Source: Paenibacillus aceti
GTDB lineage: Bacteria > Bacillota > Bacilli > Paenibacillales > Paenibacillaceae
Assembly (NCBI RefSeq): GCF_003614185.1
Contig: NZ_KZ987724.1
Span: 2,485,150-2,549,149 of the forward strand
DNA: 64,000 nucleotides
Direction: 5' to 3'
In this document: piece by piece, positions 1 to 9,133 of the stretch
How positions within the stretch are numbered: the stretch's first letter is position 1
Layout: every line of letters begins with the position of its first letter
The notes under the pieces: generated by a model
Told to the model about the DNA's origin: nothing
Database searches by the model: none
Seen by the model: the letters and a program-made list of their open reading frames with translations, nothing else
Position numbers and translations under genes: made by a program

Positions 1-211
1 GTTTGGTCTCGGGATGCAGCTGATCCCCCTGTCTATGAAGATCAATCGCGAACACAACATAATCATTATTGCCAATAAACTGTTTGGTAATGTCGACCAT
101 CGCCCGCTCAATCGCCTGTCCAGGCTTACCGCAGGTCAGCGCCCCATCATCAGCCACGAAATCATTCGTGTAATCAATATTGATTAATGCTCTTTTCTTC
201 ACATCTGTCAT
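1..211 (-). CDS. Cysteine hydrolase, isochorismatase/nicotinamidase-like (partial)
   Basis: Only the first 70 codons are in the window; the C-terminus lies beyond the left edge. The N-terminus reads ALINIDYTNDFVADDGAL, the first strand and catalytic-Asp region of the isochorismatase-like hydrolases (nicotinamidase PncA and relatives), followed by a FAIDLHRQGD stretch. Family knowledge: nicotinamidases convert nicotinamide to nicotinate for NAD salvage. The ATG at 211 has a GGAGG site just upstream (about 218-222). It starts 32 bp after the NUDIX regulator gene on the same strand, so the two are probably one operon. Nicotinamidase is the likeliest role because of the NrtR-like neighbour, but the catalytic Lys and Cys are outside the window. 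Confidence 0.8.
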   Translation of the reverse strand, partial: MTDVKKRALINIDYTNDFVADDGALTCGKPGQAIERAMVDITKQFIGNNDYVVFAIDLHRQGDQLHPETK

Positions 212-243
212 CCTGAAAACCTCCCTGATTTTAGCTTCGTAAT

Positions 244-1029
244 TTACTTTCTAACATGGTAAAGCGAATGATTCACATCGGCCGTCGTTTCAACGAAGTG
301 GTACAATTGCGTCGGCTTCTTGGAGGTACGGGTCGTCTTCTTGCCGGGAACCTCTTGAATGAATGGCAAGGATTTGATTTTGCGGGCAAAGGATGCATCG
401 AGTGCAATCGCTGAATCATCGGTAACAGTAAGCAGCACCGCTTGTAGCTCAGAGTATGTGAACTCTTCGGGCAGGAACTCCTTCGCCGCCGTCGTCTCCA
501 GCAATTTGCGACGGATCACATCGATCGCATCGCGGATAATCTGTTCATGGTCAAAGGCCAGCTCCAGCTTCAGCACCTCCTCCACCGGGAACAGCTCGAC
601 TTCACTGGCATCATCCCCGCTCTGACGCTGCTTCAGAAGATGCTCCGGTACGATGGCATAATGTGCGTTAGAGATGATCCAGCCTCGCGGATCACGCCCC
701 GGTGTGTCATACACGCCATAATGCTCCAGATGAATGCTATCTACTCCGGTCTCTTCCTTCAACTCCCGGGCAGCCGACTGGAACGCCGTCTCATCCGGAT
801 TCACGAAGCCACCGGGCAACGCCCACTTGCCTGCTTCCATATTCGGGCGACCCTCGCTATCCGTCATGCTCCGCTTGATGAGCATAATATACAGCTTCAT
901 AACCGGGGGCTTGAACGGTTCGGACTGACCCGACAGAATCGTAAACACCGCGATATCAGACGTATAACCATCCGGCGTCCGGTACTTCTTGACATCATAT
1001 TGCTCTAGTGCCTGTTCATTAGATCCCAC
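244..1029 (-). CDS. NrtR-like NUDIX-domain transcriptional regulator / NUDIX hydrolase
   Basis: The 261-residue protein has an N-terminal NUDIX domain with an intact Nudix box around residues 73-96 (GGFVNPDETA, then RELKEETG). The C-terminal third (from FTYSELQAV, about residue 190) matches the winged-helix part of NrtR regulators. In NrtR proteins the NUDIX domain binds ADP-ribose or related NAD metabolites and the C-terminal domain binds DNA upstream of NAD salvage genes. The adjoining nicotinamidase-like gene and the palindrome at the promoter support that role. Because the Nudix box is complete, hydrolase activity on ADP-ribose or NDP-sugars is possible. The start is a GTG with AAGGAGG about 7 nt upstream. 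Confidence 0.82.
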   Translation of the reverse strand: MGSNEQALEQYDVKKYRTPDGYTSDIAVFTILSGQSEPFKPPVMKLYIMLIKRSMTDSEGRPNMEAGKWALPGGFVNPDETAFQSAARELKEETGVDSIHLEHYGVYDTPGRDPRGWIISNAHYAIVPEHLLKQRQSGDDASEVELFPVEEVLKLELAFDHEQIIRDAIDVIRRKLLETTAAKEFLPEEFTYSELQAVLLTVTDDSAIALDASFARKIKSLPFIQEVPGKKTTRTSKKPTQLYHFVETTADVNHSLYHVRK

Positions 1030-1054
1030 ACAGCGGCCTCCTTCTTCTTAACAT

Positions 1055-1069
1055 TTAACATATTGTTAA
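1055..1069. promoter_or_regulatory. Operator-like palindrome TTAACA-N3-TGTTAA
   Basis: A perfect 6-3-6 inverted repeat sits immediately downstream of the -10 box, where the transcription start should be. A repressor bound here would block initiation. Being directly upstream of an NrtR-like gene, it is a candidate autoregulatory site. That function is inferred from position and symmetry only. Confidence 0.5.
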
Positions 1070-1074
1070 TTGTA

Positions 1075-1103
1075 ATTATACTGACCTTGTTCGCTAAAGT
1101 CAA
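1075..1103 (-). promoter_or_regulatory. Sigma-A type promoter for the NUDIX/nicotinamidase operon
   Basis: On the minus strand there is a -35 TTGACT (1098-1103) and a perfect -10 TATAAT (1075-1080) separated by 17 bp. It lies 46 bp upstream of the GTG start of the NUDIX gene. This is one of the clearest housekeeping promoters in the window. Confidence 0.75.
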
Positions 1104-1178
1104 CCATATTTATGCAATTTAGGCTCTCACGGCCATGAAAAAATCGCCAGGCAGAACTCCCCCCTGACGATTTTCCCG

Positions 1179-1202
1179 AAAATAAGTGTATTTCTGCAAC
1201 TA
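1179..1202. repeat. Intergenic palindromic repeat, family C (single copy)
   Basis: The AT-rich unit containing AATAAGTGTATTTCTGCAAC matches the units clustered at 59783-59968 and 62810-62948, and is closest to the copy at 59943-59968. It lies between the NUDIX gene and the AraC-type regulator gene. Confidence 0.5.
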
Positions 1203-1244
1203 ACGTATAACTTAATCCCCGGATTGTATGGATGATTCATCCTT

Positions 1245-3485
1245 TCACATCGCAATATCCACATATTCATCGGGCTTGATACCTTCGTATCGGATAAAGG
1301 CACGTTTGAAGGAATAGACATTCTCGTAGCCCACACGATGGGCGATATCATCGATGCCGCATTTCCGTTCTCGCAGCAGCTCCTTAGCTCTCTCCATACG
1401 GAGCCGACATAAGTAATCATAGAAATTGATTCCGGTCACCTCCTTGAAGATTTTCGATACCTTGGAGACCGACATTTGGTATATTTCAGCAAGCTGCTTC
1501 AACGAGACGTCGGCGCTGGTGTAATTCTCGTTGACATATTGCAGCAGCTGGCTGCCGGTTTCAATCGTCATCATCGAATTCGAGTACCGATTGCGTTCGC
1601 AGATCAGGGTTACAACTTCATACATATAGCTCCACATCTCCCCGGCATCCGCCCCTTCCGCTTTAGCAGCGAATTGCTTCACGTAAATGCCGGTATCCAG
1701 ATTCAACTCATGCAGCACCCGCAGTATCGTCTCCATCAGTAAGGAGACCAGCCGGATTGTACTCGCCTCCGACAAGCAGCGCTTTCCGTTCTCCGCACTG
1801 ATTTCATGCAGGATTTGTATCGATGTATCCAGGTTCCCGATCTTCAGGTTATTGATCAGCTGCACTTCCCAATCTGTCGGATAGTAATATTCCACGATGG
1901 TCTGAACGGCTTCCTCCTGCAAGTCGGGCAGATGGTCACGCGAGAACAAAATATACTGTAGACTTTCATTGGCCGCATAATACGATTTACTGATGCCGAC
2001 TAATCCCTTCTCAACTGTCCCGGACAAGACATAAGGATGAAAATCGCAGGCCTGCTCGATTTCCTCTGTGATACTAAGCACGATTTGCTCCATGATCCCC
2101 TCCTGCCCAAAGACATCTTCCGAGGATAAAATCAGCGCCTTATCCGCATGAGTCACTTCGAATAGCTCATAATCCAGCCCATAGCGCTCCATCACCTTCT
2201 CGACAATCACTAACGTCATCATTTCGATTTTGCGGATTTGGCAGAAATCCGAAACGTCGCGGAGGGCATGGAAGCTGATCAGCACTGTACAGTAATACAT
2301 CTCATCGGTATAGCCGATGCCCATTTTCTTCAATCCATTCATCTGCTGCTCATCCGTAAAATATCCTTTGAGCAGCCGTTGGAACAAGTTCGATTTGGCG
2401 GCCTTTTCGTAGTCCTGCATCGATCGCTGCAGCTTCTCATTTTCAAGCAGCAGCCGATCAAAGGATTGCTCAATGTAATTGTATTCGGAGCCGGAGCTGA
2501 GACTGCTCTTGACGTCATCATAACGGAGCGCGGCGGAAAGCTTGTTCAGCAAGGCCCCTAACGGGCGATAGCTGATCTTGGCCAGCAAGAAAGCCGTTAG
2601 CGCGCCAACCGCGGCGGAGATGAGTATCGCCAACAGCGAACTGAACAGATTGTTGATACCGATCACACTGTTATCGAGATAAGAAATTTTATATTTCAGA
2701 TCACTCTCTAGCGAAGGCACCACAAGCTCATAGCTGTGCTGTCCCCCCTGCTCCCCTCCGCTTAGCCCAGCCTGGGTCTGCCTGTAGATCGCCTGTCCTT
2801 GCGTCGTTATTAAAATATCCGTGGACTCAATACTACCGAACCGATGCATATAATCCTCGAAGTAAGCGCTATCAATAAATAATACAAGCACTCCGCGCGG
2901 CTGATTCACCACCTCCAGGCTTTGAAAGACCGGAATGACATGCTTGCTGTTCCCCCATAGCCTCATTGTTTCCGGCGGCAGCACCTTGAAATACTGTTGA
3001 TCGAGCATGGCGCTCTCAAGCTGTTGCCTCGTCTCATTATCGAATACCGCAACGTTAGAAAAAAAGTCATCCTCCGTAAAGGCTCCCCAGGAGGTAAAAA
3101 CCTGTCCTTTCTCCGGGAACACAATCATGCCAAAGGAGAGGATATTCAAAGAGTTAATGGAATTCTCGAAGTTTCGGCGAATCTCTAGCATTTTCAGAAA
3201 ATCAAATTCATTCTCATACACATCTGTATTCTGCATCATTTTCCGCACCCAAGACTCTTCGCTCAGCCGTTTGCCTAATTTTTTGAGCTCCTGTAATTTA
3301 TCATCGACGACGACCGCAATCCGATTGGCATCCGAGATATGCTTGTCATGCAGCCGCTGCCTCTCCTCCATAATGTTCCGCTGTACATTCAAGCTGCTGA
3401 ACACAATGATGGGAATGATCAGGATCACGGTATAAGATAAAAATATCTTTCGAAACGTGACACTTCCAAAGCTTCCATGCCGCAA
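1245..3485 (-). CDS. AraC-family transcriptional regulator with extracytoplasmic sensor
   Basis: About 746 residues. A membrane segment near the N-terminus (SYTVILIIPIIVF) is followed by an extracytoplasmic region of about 240 residues with Cache-like helices. A second membrane segment (LLAILISAAVGALTAFLL) and a HAMP-like linker come next, and the last 100 residues form an AraC-type double helix-turn-helix (LKQLAEIYQMSVSKVSKIFK ... DDIAHRVGYENVYSFKRAF). In Paenibacillus such proteins sense sugars or oligosaccharides outside the cell and control adjacent ABC importers, here the three genes that follow on the same strand. The open frame extends to 3524 without a good ribosome site; the TTG at 3485 has AGGAGGGG in front of it and is preferred. 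Confidence 0.85.
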   Translation of the reverse strand: MRHGSFGSVTFRKIFLSYTVILIIPIIVFSSLNVQRNIMEERQRLHDKHISDANRIAVVVDDKLQELKKLGKRLSEESWVRKMMQNTDVYENEFDFLKMLEIRRNFENSINSLNILSFGMIVFPEKGQVFTSWGAFTEDDFFSNVAVFDNETRQQLESAMLDQQYFKVLPPETMRLWGNSKHVIPVFQSLEVVNQPRGVLVLFIDSAYFEDYMHRFGSIESTDILITTQGQAIYRQTQAGLSGGEQGGQHSYELVVPSLESDLKYKISYLDNSVIGINNLFSSLLAILISAAVGALTAFLLAKISYRPLGALLNKLSAALRYDDVKSSLSSGSEYNYIEQSFDRLLLENEKLQRSMQDYEKAAKSNLFQRLLKGYFTDEQQMNGLKKMGIGYTDEMYYCTVLISFHALRDVSDFCQIRKIEMMTLVIVEKVMERYGLDYELFEVTHADKALILSSEDVFGQEGIMEQIVLSITEEIEQACDFHPYVLSGTVEKGLVGISKSYYAANESLQYILFSRDHLPDLQEEAVQTIVEYYYPTDWEVQLINNLKIGNLDTSIQILHEISAENGKRCLSEASTIRLVSLLMETILRVLHELNLDTGIYVKQFAAKAEGADAGEMWSYMYEVVTLICERNRYSNSMMTIETGSQLLQYVNENYTSADVSLKQLAEIYQMSVSKVSKIFKEVTGINFYDYLCRLRMERAKELLRERKCGIDDIAHRVGYENVYSFKRAFIRYEGIKPDEYVDIAM

Positions 3486-3598
3486 AAGCTGTCCCCTCCT
3501 CCAGTTATTGATCACTCGTATCATGTAGCAGAAGGAGGAAAATGGCGAACTCCCCTTAATGACCGGAGAGAACGCCTATTTTCCCAATAGTATAATCG

Positions 3599-5230
3599 TT
3601 ATTCGATGCTATTATATCTATCAAGCAACTGCTGGTCGATCTCCATCAATTGGTCCAGTCCCAGCTTCTTCAGCTCGGAAATATAATCATCCCAATCATC
3701 GAGTGATTTCTGACCCAGGGCCAGCTTGGTGGCCAGCTCTTCCGAATAGGTTCTGAGATTCGTTAAGATCTTCGTCTTGTTCTCAAGCTGCTGATCATCT
3801 GGAATCGCCAGGTAGTTAGCGTTCATGTTGACGAAATACGGCTTGTATTTCAGCATTTTCAGCTCATGATCCGCTTTCCCCTTGGACACGCCAGACAGCT
3901 CGAATTCCAGATTGGCGAATTGGACGCGAGGGAATACCGTATCTCCGAACAGCGGACGCCCGGTAACCTGGCCCGATTTAGCCAATTCTTCGTCCGATCC
4001 GTTGTTGATATATACTTTCGCCCCATTCTCATCTCTTTTGTAGGTCTGCCCCTCGATCCCCCAATATAGCAGGTCAGCATATTCCTCAGAGTAGATCATA
4101 TCGAAAAAGCGAATAGCTGCTTCTACATCCTTGCATTCTTTGGTGATCGCATATTTCTGCCAGACCAGAAATGGCGGTTCCAATTGTGCGGCCGGGGTAA
4201 TATGGTCAGCGGCTTGAAGCGGCATCAACGGGAGGAAGTCCCCGCCACCATTGATCGTCGGCTCCAGATAAGTCTCCAGATTGTAGTCGCTGATGGATGC
4301 AACCTGGTTTTCAGATATTTTCTGCTGCTTCTGCTCCCCGGTTGCCCCGATCAGGCTTGTATCGAGCACGCCTTCCTTGACAAGCTGCTGCAGATAGCGG
4401 AAGTAATCCTTGATGCCTTCTTGATACCAGGGGGATACGACTGTTTTATTCTCTACATCTACTGCCGTAATATCAGTCCCCAGTCCGAACCATTGAGCGA
4501 TAGCTCCTTCAAATTTACTAGTATCATAGATGAGAACCTCGTCCTGCTTGCCATTGCCGTTGGCATCCTGCTCTCTCAGCGCCTTTAATGTATCCAAATA
4601 TTCCTGGGCATTGGTCGGAACCGGGAGATTCAGCTTATCCAGCCAATCTTTGCGGATCAGCATGCTTAAGGCCACTGGTGCGGGATCCTTATCCTGATAG
4701 GTTTTTTTGTGCAGATCGCTGAACCAGTACATTTTGCCATCAGGGGAGGTCGTCGTTTTTTTGGCATAAGGGAATTCTTGATCATACATCTTCTTAATAT
4801 TGCCGTTGCTGTATTGCTCAATCAATGGATTCAAATCCAGCAGCACGCCCTGCTTCGCCAGATTCAGAACCGTCGTGTTATCCAGCGCTGAAATATTCAC
4901 AATGTCGGGAAGAGAGGAGCCTGAAGCCATTCGGGTCTGAATGACCACATTATATTGCTCGTTCGGCACCAGCTCATACTCCAGCTCCAGCCCAGCTTCC
5001 TGAATCATTTTATCGACTTCTGTCCATACCGGATATTTCTCTCTCTCCTCGAACTTAATGTACTTATTGGAGCCGGTTGGCCCAAGCAATTTCAGCTTGC
5101 TGACGGTCTTCTCCTCCGCCGAAGAACTGCCTTCTTCTTTTTTTACCTCGCCGCCACCACAGGCCGTGATGGTCCCAAACACAAGAACTGCCGCCATCAG
5201 AGACATCAATGATCTTTTCCAACGTTTCAT
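3599..5230 (-). CDS. Extracellular solute-binding lipoprotein (carbohydrate ABC importer)
   Basis: The 543-residue protein has a lipoprotein signal peptide with lipobox ITAC at about residue 24, followed by an acidic, Gly/Ser-rich linker. Length and motifs (LLGPTGSNKYIKF, LSMLIRKDWLDKLNLPVPTN, DANGNGKQDEV) are those of the large LplA/YtcQ-type binding proteins of Paenibacillus. It is expected to be lipid-anchored and to pass an oligosaccharide to the two permeases encoded just upstream in the transcript. No ATPase gene is present, which is usual for these systems because they share an MsmX-type ATPase. The DANGNGKQDE segment resembles a calcium-binding loop. Substrate unknown. Confidence 0.88.
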   Translation of the reverse strand: MKRWKRSLMSLMAAVLVFGTITACGGGEVKKEEGSSSAEEKTVSKLKLLGPTGSNKYIKFEEREKYPVWTEVDKMIQEAGLELEYELVPNEQYNVVIQTRMASGSSLPDIVNISALDNTTVLNLAKQGVLLDLNPLIEQYSNGNIKKMYDQEFPYAKKTTTSPDGKMYWFSDLHKKTYQDKDPAPVALSMLIRKDWLDKLNLPVPTNAQEYLDTLKALREQDANGNGKQDEVLIYDTSKFEGAIAQWFGLGTDITAVDVENKTVVSPWYQEGIKDYFRYLQQLVKEGVLDTSLIGATGEQKQQKISENQVASISDYNLETYLEPTINGGGDFLPLMPLQAADHITPAAQLEPPFLVWQKYAITKECKDVEAAIRFFDMIYSEEYADLLYWGIEGQTYKRDENGAKVYINNGSDEELAKSGQVTGRPLFGDTVFPRVQFANLEFELSGVSKGKADHELKMLKYKPYFVNMNANYLAIPDDQQLENKTKILTNLRTYSEELATKLALGQKSLDDWDDYISELKKLGLDQLMEIDQQLLDRYNSIE

Positions 5231-5286
5231 ATTTTTGATTCCCCCTAGAAATATTAATAACGCAAGAAATCGCTTACATATTCATG

Positions 5287-6195
5287 CTACTCTTTTAAGG
5301 AACCAAGCAGCGCTCCCTTGATAAAATACTTTTGGAAAAACGGGTACGTAAATATAACCGGTAAAGTCGTGAACACGATGATCGCATACTTCAATTGAAT
5401 ATTGGATAGCATGTTGGCCACTGCATTCTTGGCATCATCCAGCGACAGCATCTTCAAATCGACCGATTGCTGCACGACAACCCGATACAGATACATCTGC
5501 AGCGGATGAAGCTTCTCATTCGGCAAATACACCAGCGCATCAAACCAGCTGTTCCAGATACCGACAATTGAGTAAATAGCGATAACCGCCAGGATCGGTT
5601 TGGAAATCGGAATGATGATCTTGAACAGCAATTGCAGATGGGAAGCGCCGTCGATAAAGGCGGATTCCTTCAGCCCATCCGGAATGGTCGTGAAGAAGGT
5701 CCGCACCAGAATGATGTTCCAAATGCTGACCATGCCCGGGATAATGACCGCAAACATCGTATTGTACAATCCAAGCTTATTTACGAGCAGGTAAGAGGGA
5801 ATAAGTCCGCCCCCGAAATACATGGGGATCAGCAGATACGCGACCACCCATTTTCGCCCCTTCAGATTTCGTACCGTTAACGGGTAAGCTCCTAATACAG
5901 CCATTAAGCAATTTAATAAGGTACCGGCACTGACATAAATCAGAGTGTTGGAGTAAGCCCACCACATTTTCACATCTTTGACAATAAGCTCATACGAGCC
6001 GAGGTTGAAGCCCTTCGGATACCAGAAGACATTCATGGCCGCTACTTCTTGCGGTGAACTGATAGACATGATGATGACAAAATAAAATGGGTACAATGTG
6101 ATTAAGCAGATGATGAACGCGATCGTATAAAGGATAATGTCAACGACGATTGAGCCTTCTCTGATCTTGTTCGGATTTCTACGGATCGAGGCCAT
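5287..6195 (-). CDS. ABC transporter permease, YtcP/LplC type
   Basis: Inner-membrane permease of a carbohydrate importer with six predicted membrane helices, beginning with IILYTIAFIICLITLYPFYF. The cytoplasmic EAA loop reads ESAFIDGASHLQLLFKIIIP. The C-terminus, ending in FQKYFIKGALLGSLKE, is typical of YtcP/LplC. An in-frame GTG at 6213 exists, but TAAGGAGG precedes the ATG at 6195, which is the better start. The stop codon of the upstream permease gene lies only 11 bp away, so the pair is co-translated. It partners the 6207-7139 permease and the 3599-5230 binding protein. Confidence 0.88.
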   Translation of the reverse strand: MASIRRNPNKIREGSIVVDIILYTIAFIICLITLYPFYFVIIMSISSPQEVAAMNVFWYPKGFNLGSYELIVKDVKMWWAYSNTLIYVSAGTLLNCLMAVLGAYPLTVRNLKGRKWVVAYLLIPMYFGGGLIPSYLLVNKLGLYNTMFAVIIPGMVSIWNIILVRTFFTTIPDGLKESAFIDGASHLQLLFKIIIPISKPILAVIAIYSIVGIWNSWFDALVYLPNEKLHPLQMYLYRVVVQQSVDLKMLSLDDAKNAVANMLSNIQLKYAIIVFTTLPVIFTYPFFQKYFIKGALLGSLKE

Positions 6196-6206
6196 CGTAC
6201 TCCTCC

Positions 6207-7139
6207 TTACCACAAGGCATAGTCTGAAAATTTACGGCTAAGCGTGTTAGCGATATACAGCAGTGTAAAGTTAATTAATGATATGAATAATCCAACCGCC
6301 GTCCCCATGCTGAAATTGCCGCCAAGCAAGCCATCGCGGTAGAGATAGGTGCCAATGACATCTGCTGTTTCATACACCATCGGATTGTATATCAACAGAA
6401 TAAATTCACTGTTCGCCGAGAGCAGACTGCCAATCGCAAAAATAAGCAGGATAAAGATGGTCGGACGGATGGATGGCAGTGAAATATGAAGCATTTGCTT
6501 GAAGCGATTCGCTCCATCCATTTTGGCTGCTTCGTACAAATTCGGGTCGACTGAGGACATGGCTGCCAAGTACAAAATACTGCTCCAGCCAAATGACTTC
6601 CATATGCTCGTGATCGTATAAATCGCCGGAAAGTAGGCCGGCTCGGTATTTAAAGCAATTGGCGTTCCGCCGAACATCTGGATGATGACATTAATAATCC
6701 CGTCCACATTAATGAAGGACAAGACCATACCAGCCACGACAACGTTGGAAATAAAATGCGGTAGATAGCTGGCTGTCTGCACGAACTTTTTGAAGACGCC
6801 ATTCTTCAGTTCATTCAACAATAAAGAGAAGATTATAGGCACCCAAAAACCGAACACAAGATAATAGAAACTAAGCAGAAACGTATTACGTATCAATCTT
6901 CCGAAATAAGGTCCATTAAAAAAATTGATAAAATGCTTGAGTCCTACCCAGTTCGTATCTGCAAATGATAAGAAAGGTTTTCCCGGGTAATAATCCTGGA
7001 AAGCGATTACAATTCCATACATCGGAATATAGCTGAAAATAAAGAGATGTACTAGAACGGGAAGCATTATCAGGTAAAGCTGAACATTGTCACGGATGTG
7101 AAATGATCGACGCTTTCCCGGTTGACTGATAGCTCTCAT
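6207..7139 (-). CDS. ABC transporter permease, LplB type
   Basis: The 310-residue permease has six membrane helices. The LplB-like N-terminal region contains YLIMLPVLVHLFIFSYIPMY and the EAA loop reads LYEAAKMDGANRFKQMLHIS. It is the first structural gene of the importer operon, preceded by AAGGGGA before the ATG at 7139. Together with the YtcP-like permease it should form the heterodimeric channel. The regulator gene lies at the far end of the cluster, so the order is permease, permease, binding protein, AraC regulator. Confidence 0.88.
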   Translation of the reverse strand: MRAISQPGKRRSFHIRDNVQLYLIMLPVLVHLFIFSYIPMYGIVIAFQDYYPGKPFLSFADTNWVGLKHFINFFNGPYFGRLIRNTFLLSFYYLVFGFWVPIIFSLLLNELKNGVFKKFVQTASYLPHFISNVVVAGMVLSFINVDGIINVIIQMFGGTPIALNTEPAYFPAIYTITSIWKSFGWSSILYLAAMSSVDPNLYEAAKMDGANRFKQMLHISLPSIRPTIFILLIFAIGSLLSANSEFILLIYNPMVYETADVIGTYLYRDGLLGGNFSMGTAVGLFISLINFTLLYIANTLSRKFSDYALW

Positions 7140-7444
7140 GATCTTCCCCTTTCGTTGAAGCGATTGCGGTTAGTATTGGGCCCGTTCCGCACTTTCAATA
7201 TAGTCACGCCCTGATTTGAAAGGCAAGCAACATAATTTTCTCGGGCTCGCAATATTTTCACAGGTAAGCTCCCATTGTCTGTAAAGTTCGTAAATTAACT
7301 GAATTTCACAGCTATAAAAAGTGGAAAATCGATAATATTCACTCAAAATCCGAACAATAAGCTTGCAAACTCGTCGTTTTTTATGTATTATAATTCTTGC
7401 GTGAACTCCTCATCACCAAAATCATTTAAAGTTTGAGGTGACTC
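7140..7444. promoter_or_regulatory. Divergent intergenic region with promoters
   Basis: This 305-bp AT-rich spacer separates the leftward sugar importer from the rightward DUF2294 gene and must hold promoters for both. For the rightward gene I see TATAAT at 7389-7394 with only a weak, badly spaced TTGCAA at 7363-7368. I found no convincing leftward sigma-A promoter and no strong operator palindrome. Confidence 0.4.
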
Positions 7445-7792
7445 ATGGTTCATACTGATTCCAATGAATTTAAGCAGAAGCTGAGCCAGGTATATAATGA
7501 GGTGTCCAAGGAATTGTTCGGCTTCGGTACTTCATTATTGAAGACCAGCGTACATCCTGAAGGAATCGTATTATATGCCAGACATCGTCGTTCTCCCCGC
7601 TCCACTGCTCTGGAAGGCGAGATTCCGGCTTTGAAATATGAGGTCGACTTTTATATGTCGATGATTTACAAGAAGAAGCTAAAATCCCGGCTTGAGGATG
7701 AGCTTGGACTTCAGATCGAAGTGCTGCTCCGGGATTATGATCCTGCCACGCAGTGGGCTGTCACGAACATCCTTTTAAAGGATGAAGTTTAA
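7445..7792 (+). CDS. DUF2294 / MpsC-family protein
   Basis: This small 115-residue cytosolic protein has the DUF2294 pattern: an N-terminal YNEVSKELFGFGTSLLKT helix, a middle region where the family has its hydrophobic strand (GIVLYARHR), and the terminal DYDPATQWAVTNILL. The family has been linked in Staphylococcus to a membrane-potential/bicarbonate system (MpsC), but isolated copies like this one have no established role. A GAGGTG site precedes the ATG. No MpsA/B partners are nearby. A terminator follows at 7920-7969. Confidence 0.7.
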   Translation: MVHTDSNEFKQKLSQVYNEVSKELFGFGTSLLKTSVHPEGIVLYARHRRSPRSTALEGEIPALKYEVDFYMSMIYKKKLKSRLEDELGLQIEVLLRDYDPATQWAVTNILLKDEV

Positions 7793-7919
7793 AAAGACCG
7801 CTTTTGATCACGCAATATAAGTAGACTAAACTAGCGGCGCTTTCCTTCTGATTACATCTTAAGGATTGTCCGCACCCGATCCAAAAAGCAGATGCGGTTA
7901 TTCTTTGTTTACAATGAAT

Positions 7920-7969
7920 AAGTGCTCTAGTTAGAGATTTTCTTCTACCTAGAGTGCTTTTCTTTTTTT
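7920..7969 (+). terminator. Rho-independent terminator
   Basis: An 11-bp stem (7920-7930 with 7949-7959, two G-U wobbles) is followed by a T-rich run ending at 7969. It closes the DUF2294 transcript. Because it sits only 55 bp before the purine-operon start codon, it could also act as an attenuator if the operon promoter lies upstream of it. Confidence 0.6.
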
Positions 7970-8023
7970 CAATGCAAAATAGATTTATCAAAAACACTGA
8001 AAAAAACATTACAGGAGTGAATT

Positions 8024-9103
8024 ATGGTGAAAAAAACATGGATTAAAGGCCTTCTCGCTTGTAGTCTTGCCACGGTTGTACTGGCTGGATGCGGAAGCAA
8101 TAACAGTGACGGAAAGAGCGCGGAGGGAAATAATTCGGGAGGCAAACAACAGAAGCTGGTCATCTCCACCTGGGGCTTCGCAGAAGACTTCTATAATAAA
8201 GAGGTCTATGAACCGTTTGAAAAAGCACATAATGTCAAGATCGTACTGGAAACTGGCAATAACGCGGATCGTCTGAGCAAAATCATGCAAGGCAGCTCCG
8301 ATGTCGATGTCATCTATCTGTCTGACTACTATGCACAGCAGGGCATTGAAGCCGGCGTCTTCGAAAAGATCGACCGCAGTCATTTCAAGAACCTGGACCA
8401 TATTTATGATATCGCCAAGGCGCCTAACGGCGAGGACTACGGTCCCGCTTATACGGTTGGACAGCTCGGCATCGCTTATGATCCGCAAGCGACCGGAACG
8501 ACCATCGAATCCTGGAGCGACCTGTGGAAGCCTGAGCTAAAGGGCAAGCTGACGATGCCAAGCATCACCTCGACCAGCGGTCCGATGATGGTGGATGCCG
8601 CATCCAAAATCTCGGGAAGCGCAGACTTTAATGAGGATAAAGCATTCGAACAATTGACCGCGCTGAACCCGAGCGTCGTGAAATATTATAGTAAAACCTC
8701 TGAATTCGTGAACATGTTCACCCAAGGTGAAGCAGCAGCCGGGCCGATCATGCAAATGTATCTGAGCGATCTGCAGAAGGCGGTGCCTGGCATTGAATTC
8801 GTTACGCCTAAGGAAGGCGCCTATGCCATCATCAATACGCTTAATGTGGTGAAAGGAAGCAGGAACAAACAGCTGGCGGAAGAGTTTATCGATTGGCAGC
8901 TCAGCCAAGAGGTGCAAGAGAAAGCAGCTAAAGCCAAGGTGGATTCCCCGGCGAACAAAGATGTAAAACTGACAGATGAAGAAGCCGTCGGCGTTACTTA
9001 TGGAGCAGATGTCGTTGAGAATCTGCAGACGCTGGACATGGCGTTTGTGAACAGCCATCTGAAGGCTTGGACAGACCGTTTCAATCGTGAGGTTACTCGT
9101 TAA
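8024..9103 (+). CDS. PotD-like substrate-binding lipoprotein
   Basis: The 359-residue protein has a lipoprotein signal ending in LAGC (Cys about residue 22) and a Ser/Asn/Gly linker. The rest is a spermidine/putrescine-type (PotD, SBP_bac) fold with landmarks LVISTWGFAEDFYNKEVYEP, DVDVIYLSDYYAQQG and the C-terminal SHLKAWTDRFNREV. It is the first gene of the importer operon, with AGGAG before the ATG. Although PotD-like in sequence, the operon also codes for nucleoside hydrolase and adenine deaminase, so a purine nucleoside or base is a more likely ligand than a polyamine. That ligand assignment is inference. Confidence 0.85.
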   Translation: MVKKTWIKGLLACSLATVVLAGCGSNNSDGKSAEGNNSGGKQQKLVISTWGFAEDFYNKEVYEPFEKAHNVKIVLETGNNADRLSKIMQGSSDVDVIYLSDYYAQQGIEAGVFEKIDRSHFKNLDHIYDIAKAPNGEDYGPAYTVGQLGIAYDPQATGTTIESWSDLWKPELKGKLTMPSITSTSGPMMVDAASKISGSADFNEDKAFEQLTALNPSVVKYYSKTSEFVNMFTQGEAAAGPIMQMYLSDLQKAVPGIEFVTPKEGAYAIINTLNVVKGSRNKQLAEEFIDWQLSQEVQEKAAKAKVDSPANKDVKLTDEEAVGVTYGADVVENLQTLDMAFVNSHLKAWTDRFNREVTR

Positions 9104-9133
9104 TTAGTGTTATTTAGTGAAAGGGGAGTTAAC

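Noticed and set aside
7793-8023. Purine riboswitch in the leader of the purine operon
   Set aside because: The conserved junction elements (TATAA..., GTTTCTACC, CCGTAAA) are not present; only a terminator-like hairpin is seen.
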